From positions 1 to 64,000 of the forward strand of contig JALHMI010000010.1 in assembly GCA_022844125.1 (NCBI GenBank): DNA of 64,000 bases. Reading direction: 5' to 3'. Source of the DNA: Pirellulales bacterium. Lineage in GTDB: Bacteria > Planctomycetota > Planctomycetia > Pirellulales > PALSA-1355. Positions 1 through 6,962 of this stretch are shown here, in pieces (position 1 is the first letter of the stretch; each line of letters opens with the position of its first letter). The notes beneath the pieces are model-generated. The model was given only the letters and a program-made list of their open reading frames with translations. It was not told where the DNA came from and searched no databases. A program made the position numbers and the translations under genes.

Positions 1-169
1 AACGCTTGGCGCCGCACAGGTCGTCGGCTTCGGCCTGCAGCAAACTGTTGAGCGTCTCTTCGACGGTCTGCCGCACCACCTCGCCCACGTGCGAGCGAAT
101 CTTCTCCTCCTCGATCCGAATCACGCCCTCAAAGTTCCCGCCATTTGCCGATCCTGCTACACTGTCCAT
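1..169 (-). CDS. IS256-family transposase, N-terminal fragment cut by window edge
   Basis: The minus strand from an ATG at 169 reads continuously to the window edge. The 56 visible residues include VRQTVEETLNSLLQAEADDL followed by CGAKR, which is the hallmark N-terminal segment of IS256/Mutator-type DDE transposases, where mature proteins have about 400 residues. The catalytic domain lies outside the window, so whether the transposase is intact is unknown. The element's terminal region follows at 170-240. It marks the left of the window as mobile DNA next to the restriction operon. The family call rests on recognising the motif; it has not been aligned. Confidence 0.75.
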   Translation of the reverse strand, partial: MDSVAGSANGGNFEGVIRIEEEKIRSHVGEVVRQTVEETLNSLLQAEADDLCGAKR

Positions 170-240
170 CGGGCAGTCCTTTCGTGCTGATAGAGTTCGT
201 TGTGACTAACAAACTTCTACCAGCCCCAGGACTGCCCCTT
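170..240. repeat. Probable terminal region of the IS256-type element
   Basis: Between the transposase start and the next gene, the 10-mer GGGCAGTCCT (171-180) recurs as its exact reverse complement AGGACTGCCC (229-238). This pair could be the outer terminal repeat plus an internal copy near the transposase promoter. The element end is most likely near 238-240, with transposase reading leftwards. The opposite terminus and target duplication are not in the window, so the exact boundary is inferred. Confidence 0.45.
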
Positions 241-257
241 CAATTTGTGCGCAACAT

Positions 258-530
258 TCAGGACGTTATCTTTCGTCTTTGCCTGCGCGCTAAGTTCGCC
301 GCATAGCTATCGAGCAGCGCAGTCCAGTCGGCCATCGCTTGGGAAAAATCGGGCTGCTCGGCCGCCGGCTCGGGGCGGCGGTTGAACTCCGCCACGTAGG
401 CGGCTTTAAGTTGGGGATCCTCGGCCGCGACTTTTGCGACGGCCTTTGCTCGCGACATGCCGCGGGCCAAGTGCCTGACGATAGCCGCGTTCCAGCGGTC
501 CGCCACCTCCGTTGTTTGATCGATCGACAT
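258..530 (-). CDS. Small hypothetical protein (90 aa)
   Basis: A 90-residue protein with an AGGA ribosome site about 6 bases before the ATG at 530. It is helical and charged, and ends in a basic tail (RRQRRK). The central segment, around VAAEDPQLKAAYVAEFN, resembles short helical motifs that I associate with phage or mobile-element proteins, but I do not recognise a named family. A decayed copy of this central segment lies just upstream on the opposite strand (610-711), so the sequence has been duplicated and rearranged. It sits between an IS end and the restriction island, and function is unknown. Confidence 0.45.
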   Translation of the reverse strand: MSIDQTTEVADRWNAAIVRHLARGMSRAKAVAKVAAEDPQLKAAYVAEFNRRPEPAAEQPDFSQAMADWTALLDSYAANLARRQRRKITS

Positions 531-609
531 AAGGGATCCTTCCGTCCGTGCGTGAATCGCTGGGTATCGTGCCCACTCTTACCGTTTGTCAGCCTCATGC
601 AGCCGGCCC

Positions 610-711
610 GTGAAGACTAAGGCGGTGAATGTGGCGGCCGCTCAGAATCCGGAGCTGCACGCGGCCTATCTCCGGGCCTACAACGCGCAGGCGCAAGAGC
701 GGCGGCGCTAG
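610..711 (+). pseudogene. Decayed partial copy of the 90-aa protein's central motif
   Basis: Reading plus from 610 to the TAG at 709-711 gives a frame with TKAVNVAAAQNPELHAAYL. This matches AKAVAKVAAEDPQLKAAYV in the neighbouring 258-530 protein with one gap. The upstream part of the gene is missing and the frame ends shortly after the motif, so this is a fragment rather than a full gene. It is on the opposite strand to its relative, which implies an inversion or an independent insertion of a related mobile-element gene. Confidence 0.5.
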
Positions 712-936
712 CGCTGCAAGCGTGCTCGTTGCGGGCGGCGTCCCGGCGGCTGGCGGTCGCGGATGGCTCCGGCGGACCGCTGGCCGGCCGCCGCGGCGGT
801 GAGCTGTTAGTGCACAGCGTCGCGAGGTGAGTCATAGCATGGTCACCACGGCCAGCGGCAAATTAGCAGCCAAATGGCAGTTTTCCAAGTGAATGAAATT
901 GGCAAGTTTTTCGAAAGGCCGCACTCGAGATTCTCG
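712..936. other. Intergenic, no gene recognised
   Basis: Together with the fragment at 610-711, the whole stretch 531-936 carries no convincing intact gene. Short open frames here lack ribosome sites and recognisable motifs. It lies between two minus-strand genes and contains the end of the SHD1 lipoprotein transcription unit. I see no hairpin with a T-run. Confidence 0.4.
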
Positions 937-2028
937 TCATTTTCGATTGTCGATGAACTGACGATCCTCGTCGCAGAGTCGATCTAGTGGTACGTCGAAA
1001 GCCTTACCGTCTTCCTTCTCGAGCTTCGCAATACCTCCCGTCGCACTGAGGAACTTAGCCCGGACGGAGTACTTTCCGTTAGCGGCCGTCCAGAGTCGCC
1101 ATTTGTCGTTGTCCGCTGGCGTTGACGAATCCTTCTCCAATCGTTCCTTCAGAGCATCCAGGCTATCCTTCGCGCTGTTGATGTCTTCGTTGAACATCTT
1201 CAAAATGTCGCTCTCAGGCCGATCACCAACCCTCTCGCCTCCTTTTGCCCTTGCTACCCATAGAAGGTCTGTCGCAGCAAGGCCAAGAAAAGCCTGAGGG
1301 CGGTTCGGTCCTTCAAGCTCCCTGATCTGAGCTTGTAAGCCATAAATCCGCTGGTTGAAGCTGCGGACGAACCGCAGCCAATTCCTGTCATTGGGCGAGT
1401 TGGGAGAGTTCGCTTCCAGCTCAGTCCGCAGTTCGCCCAGTTGTTCATATAGAGCTTGGGCCTTAGCAAATCGTGCGGAATGTGTCCTCTGCTGTTCTGC
1501 GATGTCGGCGGCACTGCCAATTGTGAATAACGCATCGGCGGAAACGACTGGCTGGTCATTGCCAACTCTAGCCGGCGTGACCAACGGACCGTGCAGATAT
1601 TGCCCATCTTCGCCAATAATGGCGCGAATCTCAGGCGGTTGGACCAGTGGGACAGGCATCAGGACTTCAGCAACATACTCACCCCTCATCGAGGAACCGC
1701 TCGAACTGAAGGGCCCTGCTTCGAACTTGCCGCCTTCAGCTACGGTGCATTGAGCTTGCGCTGTGTAAAACTCTCCCGCACCAGCCACGTCCTTTACGGA
1801 AACCATGAGGTTCGTGCCCACAGGCAGATTGGTGGTGCCGCGAACAATTGGCTGCCCTTGGTTTGGGTCGACGATCACCTCGAGTGTCACATCGAACGCC
1901 TTCGGCGGCTGGGGATTGATCGGTTGCGACGGAGTAGACTTGCCCGCCGTAACAACATCTACAGTCTTCGGCTCTACCTCAGCGGTGCAGCCGGCAAGCA
2001 AAACTGCGAGTGAGAGCCATCGCTTCAT
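937..2028 (-). CDS. Lipoprotein with C-terminal SHD1 domain
   Basis: This 363-residue protein starts at the ATG giving MKRWLSLAVLLAGC, a short signal peptide with a LAGC lipobox (lipidated Cys14). An ATG six codons earlier is less likely because it weakens the signal. The middle is an unrecognised beta-rich then coiled region. The last 65 or so residues (WTAANGKYSVRAKF, then KEDGKAFDVPLDRL) match the SHD1 (SLA1 homology domain 1) fold, which is very common in planctomycete secreted proteins and is thought to mediate protein contacts. It follows hsdM by 24 bases in the same direction, so it may be co-transcribed, but a link to restriction is not evident. Confidence 0.75.
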   Translation of the reverse strand: MKRWLSLAVLLAGCTAEVEPKTVDVVTAGKSTPSQPINPQPPKAFDVTLEVIVDPNQGQPIVRGTTNLPVGTNLMVSVKDVAGAGEFYTAQAQCTVAEGGKFEAGPFSSSGSSMRGEYVAEVLMPVPLVQPPEIRAIIGEDGQYLHGPLVTPARVGNDQPVVSADALFTIGSAADIAEQQRTHSARFAKAQALYEQLGELRTELEANSPNSPNDRNWLRFVRSFNQRIYGLQAQIRELEGPNRPQAFLGLAATDLLWVARAKGGERVGDRPESDILKMFNEDINSAKDSLDALKERLEKDSSTPADNDKWRLWTAANGKYSVRAKFLSATGGIAKLEKEDGKAFDVPLDRLCDEDRQFIDNRK

Positions 2029-2052
2029 TGATGATGCTCCTACCACCTTGCT

Positions 2053-3543
2053 CTACTGCTTCAAATTCGCTGCGATCGCGGTGAACTGATCTAGCGCGGT
2101 TTGCAGGTCGTCGGCGATCTCTTGGGCCAGGATGTCCGGGGCGGGCAGGGCAGCACTGTCCTCGAGACTGGTGTCCTTGAGCCAGAAGATGTCGAGGTTT
2201 ACCTTGTCGCGCTTGATCAACTCGTCGTACTCGAAGACCCGCCAGCGTCCGTCCGGCTGCTTCTCGGAGTCCCAGGTAGCCTTGCGCAGGTGCCGCTTGC
2301 CCGGCCGGTAGCAGGCGACGAACTCGTCGAGGTCGGCTCGCTTCAGCGGGTTCGTCTTTTGCGTAAAGTGCATGTTGGTCCGCAGATCGTAAACCCAAAG
2401 CTTGCTCGTCCAGGGCTTCTCTTGGGCCGGCTTAGCGTCGAAGAACAGCACGTTGGCCTTCACCCCCTGGGCATAGAAGATGCCCGTCGGCAGCCGCAGC
2501 AGCGTGTGCACGTCGCATTGCTTGAGCAAGTTGCGGCGGACCGTCTCGCCGGCCCCGCCCTCGAAGAGCACGTTGTCCGGCACCACGATCGCACAGCGGC
2601 CGTGGATCTTGAGCAGCGTCTTCACATGCTGCACGAAGTTGAGCTGTTTATTCTTCGTGGCGGTCCAAAAGTCCTGCCGCTCGTAAACATTGTCTTCTTT
2701 CTCGAGGTCGCCGGCCTCGTTGACGACGGCAATGCTGCTTTTCTTGCCGAATGGCGGGTTGGTGATCACGACGCTGAACCGCTCGCCCGGGTCGCCGGCC
2801 AGGCTGTCGATTCCCGACTTGATCGGGCAGGGGTCGGCGTCGATGCCGCGCAGGTAAAGGTTCATGATGCACAGGCGGGCCGTGTTGGGTACGAGTTCCC
2901 AACCTTTGACGAAACCCTGGCGGAGATGCTTCTTCTGGTCTTTGTCGAGTTCCTTGCCGTGATGCCGCACGACGTAGTCATAGGCCGCCAGCAGGAACCC
3001 GCCCGTGCCGGCGGCGGGATCGCAGACGGTGTCGCCCGGACCAGGCTCGACACAATCGACGATCGCCTTGATCAGTTCGCGCGGCGTGAAGTATTGGCCG
3101 GCTCCCTTGGGCGACTCCTCGGCACTCTTGGCGAGCAGTCCTTCATAGATGTCCCCCTTCACGTCGGCGTCCATCGAGGACCATTTGACCGGCTCGATCA
3201 GGTCGACGATTAGTCGCCGCAGGGTCGAGGGGTTCTGGATGTCGGGGCGGGCCTTCTTGAAGATCTCGCCGAGCATGCCCGGCTGTTTGGCCAGTTCCTC
3301 GAGACAGTGGCGGTACTGCGTCTCGAGTTCGTCGCCGTCGAGTTTGAGCAGGGCGTCCCAACTGTACTTCTTGGGCACGATCGCCAGCCGATTGTACGGC
3401 GGCTTGGTGAGCTCGTCGGCCATTTTCAAGAAGAGCAGAAACGTGATCTGCTCGGTGTAGGCCATGTACGAAAGGCCGTCGTCGCGCAGGACGTGCGCAA
3501 AGTTCCAGGCTTTCGAGACGATCTGCTGGCTGTCGGTGCTCAT
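2053..3543 (-). CDS. hsdM: Type I restriction-modification methyltransferase subunit HsdM
   Basis: This is the N6-adenine DNA methyltransferase subunit of a type I RM system; with HsdS it methylates the recognition site in the cytoplasm. At 496 residues it has normal length. The N-terminal HsdM helical domain is followed by the SAM-binding motif DPAAGTGGF (residues 175-183) and the catalytic NPPF motif (262-265). Its start overlaps the stop of the preceding SMEK-like gene by four bases (ATGA), which is translational coupling. It is the last core gene of an operon whose order is hsdR, hsdS, HNH, SMEK-like, hsdM. Confidence 0.95.
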   Translation of the reverse strand: MSTDSQQIVSKAWNFAHVLRDDGLSYMAYTEQITFLLFLKMADELTKPPYNRLAIVPKKYSWDALLKLDGDELETQYRHCLEELAKQPGMLGEIFKKARPDIQNPSTLRRLIVDLIEPVKWSSMDADVKGDIYEGLLAKSAEESPKGAGQYFTPRELIKAIVDCVEPGPGDTVCDPAAGTGGFLLAAYDYVVRHHGKELDKDQKKHLRQGFVKGWELVPNTARLCIMNLYLRGIDADPCPIKSGIDSLAGDPGERFSVVITNPPFGKKSSIAVVNEAGDLEKEDNVYERQDFWTATKNKQLNFVQHVKTLLKIHGRCAIVVPDNVLFEGGAGETVRRNLLKQCDVHTLLRLPTGIFYAQGVKANVLFFDAKPAQEKPWTSKLWVYDLRTNMHFTQKTNPLKRADLDEFVACYRPGKRHLRKATWDSEKQPDGRWRVFEYDELIKRDKVNLDIFWLKDTSLEDSAALPAPDILAQEIADDLQTALDQFTAIAANLKQ

Positions 3544-4523
3544 GGCTGCTGGAATTTCAAGGGTGTCACTCCGCTAATCGCAGGCAACGCTGCCTGAGCC
3601 AATAGGACGTTCATCGCATCGACAACATCTTGCTTGAAAGCATCGAACACGGAGTCCATGCCGGGAGTGTGAAAAGTGCAACGATTTGTGGTCGGATCGA
3701 TCTCCCCACTGCGTACGTAGGTGGTATATAGCCTAGCAAGCGCCAAAACTTTCGAATGCACGATGCTCGTAGCGTCCTTCCATTGTTGATTTGCTATCTG
3801 CGAGCGTCGCTTCGTAACCGGCACACCATCGACCATTCCAGTATTCAGTAGGCTGATCAGATCCCCCAAGGCTTTTTCAAATCCAAAGTAATTTCCTTCA
3901 GCGGTCCAAGGATCCTGGAATGCCCTTCTTTCAAAATAGGCCCTGTATTCTGCTATCGCTTGCTTATCTGACTGCGACCGATTCTTGTACAGATGAGCGA
4001 ACGCTGGCATCTCTTCGTCAATTACCTTCTCTAGCTCGAGCAGTTTGGGCAGATCAGTTGTGCGCCTGATTGCAAGCTGCAGATCCCGGAGAGCAACGAG
4101 ACTGGTTTTTGGATCGAAGCCTACTGCTGCAGCGTTTGGAATGCCTTCGTATTTGCCCCGTCGCTCTCCAATCAACAGAATCCTCAGCGTTGGGAATGTG
4201 TTCTTGTGGTTATGGGCAATGTAGGTGGCTATTGTCTTCTCTACCTTGGATCTGTCTCTCTCAGCAGTGACTTGGTAGCAGATGCCGGACACCTTGTCAC
4301 CCAGATCGATGCCTGGAAAGTTGACTTTCTTTTTGTTGTTGAGGTTTTCCAATTTCAGATCGTATACGACATTCAGTAGCCGCGCAAAAAAATCTTCTAG
4401 AACAACGTTGTAGTCGTACAAGCCCACGATGTTCGATCCACGGACCTGGTAGCCCAGATACGACGTTGCTTCAATCGCTTTCTGAATCAAGGGAAGGCGC
4501 GAGAGGACAGGCGTCTTATTCAC
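3540..4523 (-). CDS. SMEK-domain-like protein inside the type I RM operon
   Basis: A 327-residue protein. The N-terminal third has a long helix followed by FPGIDLGDKVSGICYQVTA and then KVEKTI. This ID...QVT arrangement is typical of the SMEK domain and resembles the core of a restriction-endonuclease fold. The C-terminal 150 residues are mostly helical and unrecognised. SMEK domains are known from bacterial conflict-system proteins, so a role as adaptor or effector in this operon is plausible. The gene is translationally coupled to hsdM (four-base overlap) and follows the HNH gene after 41 bases. The family call is from memory of the motif; nuclease activity is inference. Confidence 0.6.
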   Translation of the reverse strand: MNKTPVLSRLPLIQKAIEATSYLGYQVRGSNIVGLYDYNVVLEDFFARLLNVVYDLKLENLNNKKKVNFPGIDLGDKVSGICYQVTAERDRSKVEKTIATYIAHNHKNTFPTLRILLIGERRGKYEGIPNAAAVGFDPKTSLVALRDLQLAIRRTTDLPKLLELEKVIDEEMPAFAHLYKNRSQSDKQAIAEYRAYFERRAFQDPWTAEGNYFGFEKALGDLISLLNTGMVDGVPVTKRRSQIANQQWKDATSIVHSKVLALARLYTTYVRSGEIDPTTNRCTFHTPGMDSVFDAFKQDVVDAMNVLLAQAALPAISGVTPLKFQQP

Positions 4524-4564
4524 TTCGAGAGTTCTCCTTTAGCGTGCAATGAGCTGAAGTTAGG

Positions 4565-5293
4565 CTATGCACGTGCCAAGTACTGCTCCCACCGAATCTG
4601 CAACGCGTCCCGACTCGGCCGCGTAGCGTCGCAGCGAAGGGTCTGGCCGTCGAGTTCGCGATACAACGGATCGGCGATCGACGGATGGACGCTAACTTCA
4701 AGTCTCTCCGGCTCGATCCCGATTTTGTCGAGGTCGAAGAGCGTGTGCAAATCTGCCCGCAAGAGGAGCCCATTCTCGACATGGTTGTCGGGCTGACCGC
4801 GGTATGGTTTGATGTGTGCCGCCTCGAGGACATCGAGCTCGCCGCAGCCCGATATCAGGCAGACGTCACCATATCGCCGCCGAAGTGCGTCTCGGAAGTC
4901 CCGCTGGCCACGGCGAACCTTGATTTCACGGTAGGCGGATTCGCGAGAGTCGCCATCAGTGGGAATGTACGAATCTTCTTGCCCACCGTCCGCGGCGGCC
5001 GCTTCCGCAGGTAATCGACTTGGCTTTACGGGCAGCCCCAGGGCCTCACGCCCCTTATCGGTGATGGTAACGACGATCGCAGGTGACGTACTCACCGCGG
5101 CAACTAGGCCAAGTTTGCCCAGGCTGTCATCGTTTTGAACTCCCAACCCGCCTTTGGTAAACGCGCCAACCAGTTTCGCGAAGTCGCGTTCCATACCGAG
5201 TCGATCCATGATCTCGGTACGACTCATCGGCCGGTTCGCATCGGCGAGTAGTGTCAGTATCGCTCGTTGTTTAGGGTTTAGATCTGCAGCCAT
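4565..5293 (-). CDS. Winged-helix / HNH endonuclease in RM operon
   Basis: A 242-residue protein. Residues 1-90 look like a winged-helix DNA-binding domain (PMSRTEIMDRLGM, ending in ITDKGREALGL). Residues 125-200 are an HNH nuclease domain of the HNH_2 type: EAAHIKPY gives His160, HVENGLLL gives Asn174, and DLHTLFD gives His183, so the metal-binding and catalytic residues are all present. It sits between hsdS (52-base gap) and the SMEK-like gene (41-base gap) on the same strand. It could be a second, modification-sensing nuclease or a regulator-nuclease fusion guarding the operon. The domain assignment is firm; the role is inferred. Confidence 0.8.
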   Translation of the reverse strand: MAADLNPKQRAILTLLADANRPMSRTEIMDRLGMERDFAKLVGAFTKGGLGVQNDDSLGKLGLVAAVSTSPAIVVTITDKGREALGLPVKPSRLPAEAAAADGGQEDSYIPTDGDSRESAYREIKVRRGQRDFRDALRRRYGDVCLISGCGELDVLEAAHIKPYRGQPDNHVENGLLLRADLHTLFDLDKIGIEPERLEVSVHPSIADPLYRELDGQTLRCDATRPSRDALQIRWEQYLARA

Positions 5294-5345
5294 CGGGTCG
5301 GTCGCTTGCGTTACTGATTGCGGTGTGCTTGCTTGATTGGTGAGT

Positions 5346-6962
5346 TCAGTCCGTTTGCTGTGCTTTTCGACGGCGGGGATCTTTTGTGATACCTGAGGTG
5401 CCGTTCGAAAGTTTCGCTAATGCGACTCTCGCCAGATTCAACACGCTTGCCGTCTCGTCATCTGAAACTTGGGGCACTAGCTTGCCCTCGAAGGCCTGTT
5501 TAAAAATGCTTTGGCGGAGTCGTGCGGCACGTTTTATGTCCCGTGAGATTGCACTTTCCGCAGCATCGATTAGCGACACCTTCTCAGCTACTTGCTGGAC
5601 GATTTCCCATTGTTCATTCACGGGTGGCAGCAGCACTGGAATTTGTCGGATGGTCCCCATGGATAGTGACGGCTGGGCGACAGCTTTTACAAATGACATT
5701 GAAAGAGAACGCCCTACGGCGGATTGAAAGAAAAGCTCACAGTACTCAGGAATCGCGACTCCGTGTTGGAGTCGTAACATTGCGATATTTGGACCAAGAA
5801 AATACGGTTCGTCGTCAGGAACGATGGCGACCTGTCCTACACCGGCCCCGACGAATACCATCAATAGTTCACCTCCATTTAATCGAGATCGCTCGAGGCT
5901 CTTAACCGTCTCAGAACGTACACGGGAAAATGCGGTACGACGAAAACCATTCTTACCCGCATTCTCAGCTTTGATGACCTTTAGATCACCTAGCGGATCG
6001 TACTTGACGAACTTCGAATACTCAAATCCCGCAAGCTTGGTGACAAATGCGATCGCATCGACGGTCGACCAGGTCCATCCGGGTGGGATTGAGTTGCTTG
6101 GAATGCGATTTTGGTCAGGAAGTTCAGGTTCGATATACTTGGTTTGCCAGTTCTTAGGCAGTTGTCTGCCAGAAGCTTTGGCCTTGGCTCGTTGGTCAGC
6201 TTCCCAATTGGTACGGCGCTGATGCAGAATTCGTTCGACAAACTGTGTGGCCGGTTCGACATCAGTTTGCTGGGCACGCCACTTGGCGGTAAGCGAGCCA
6301 TTGACGGCCGCCCTCAGCACACTTGCCCGATAACGCTTGAGGTTCTTGCGAGCCCGATTGAGCGCCGATATTCCCGCGTCGAGATCTGAAAAAAGTGCCT
6401 CGATCCTTGCGACGATACGATCTTGTTGCTTTCGAGGCGGCAAGCAGACATGAAATGCTTTCGCCTCCGGGAAGTAGATTGTCTTGTGAGCGGTACCTTC
6501 TCCAAAGGATAGCAGTGCGCGTCGCTCAGCCATAAAGAGATATAGCAAGAACCAGTTGTTTAGTTCTTTTGAGCATATCCAATTGACTAATCCCTGACTG
6601 GTAGCCATCGGTTTTCCGAGAATCACTGAATAACCGATAGACCCAGTCCTCGAAAGGCAGACAGTTCCCGCGGGAAGCAATACAGCGGCAGAGTTATCAA
6701 TGCCAAGTTGGTTTATCTTCTCGCAAGTATCCAAAATGACGCCGCCGTCTGCAGGATTGGCATCACCTGTTGTGACCCATGGAATGTTTCCATCGCACCA
6801 ATACTCCGGATGCTTACGACTCGGCGTGTGCCCAGTCGCCATTTCGGCTACCTCAGTCAACGCTACCCATCGCCATCCTGGCGCACTGGGTTTATCCGGA
6901 CAACCAACCGACAGTGCATAGTCCCCCATTCGTAGATTCTTTGCCGCCGCTCTTCCTGTCAT
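5346..6962 (-). CDS. hsdS: Type I restriction-modification specificity subunit HsdS
   Basis: A 538-residue specificity subunit that recognises the bipartite target for both HsdM and HsdR. It shows the expected two target-recognition domains (starting near PGWRWVALTEVAEMATGHTP and PPGWTWSTVDAIAFV), each followed by a long conserved helix (QQDRIVARIEALFSDL and NEQWEIVQQVAEKVSLID) and a region ending in KLVPQ. The start overlaps the hsdR stop by four bases. No frameshift is visible, so the subunit looks intact. The recognition sequence cannot be read from the protein. Confidence 0.93.
   Translation of the reverse strand: MTGRAAAKNLRMGDYALSVGCPDKPSAPGWRWVALTEVAEMATGHTPSRKHPEYWCDGNIPWVTTGDANPADGGVILDTCEKINQLGIDNSAAVLLPAGTVCLSRTGSIGYSVILGKPMATSQGLVNWICSKELNNWFLLYLFMAERRALLSFGEGTAHKTIYFPEAKAFHVCLPPRKQQDRIVARIEALFSDLDAGISALNRARKNLKRYRASVLRAAVNGSLTAKWRAQQTDVEPATQFVERILHQRRTNWEADQRAKAKASGRQLPKNWQTKYIEPELPDQNRIPSNSIPPGWTWSTVDAIAFVTKLAGFEYSKFVKYDPLGDLKVIKAENAGKNGFRRTAFSRVRSETVKSLERSRLNGGELLMVFVGAGVGQVAIVPDDEPYFLGPNIAMLRLQHGVAIPEYCELFFQSAVGRSLSMSFVKAVAQPSLSMGTIRQIPVLLPPVNEQWEIVQQVAEKVSLIDAAESAISRDIKRAARLRQSIFKQAFEGKLVPQVSDDETASVLNLARVALAKLSNGTSGITKDPRRRKAQQTD

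Noticed and set aside
6-209. A short plus-strand frame at the left edge.
   Set aside because: The minus strand encodes a recognisable IS256-type transposase start over most of the same bases.
2101-3213. A long open frame on the plus strand (about 370 codons).
   Set aside because: It is antisense to hsdM, whose SAM and NPPF motifs are clear; the frame reflects high GC content.
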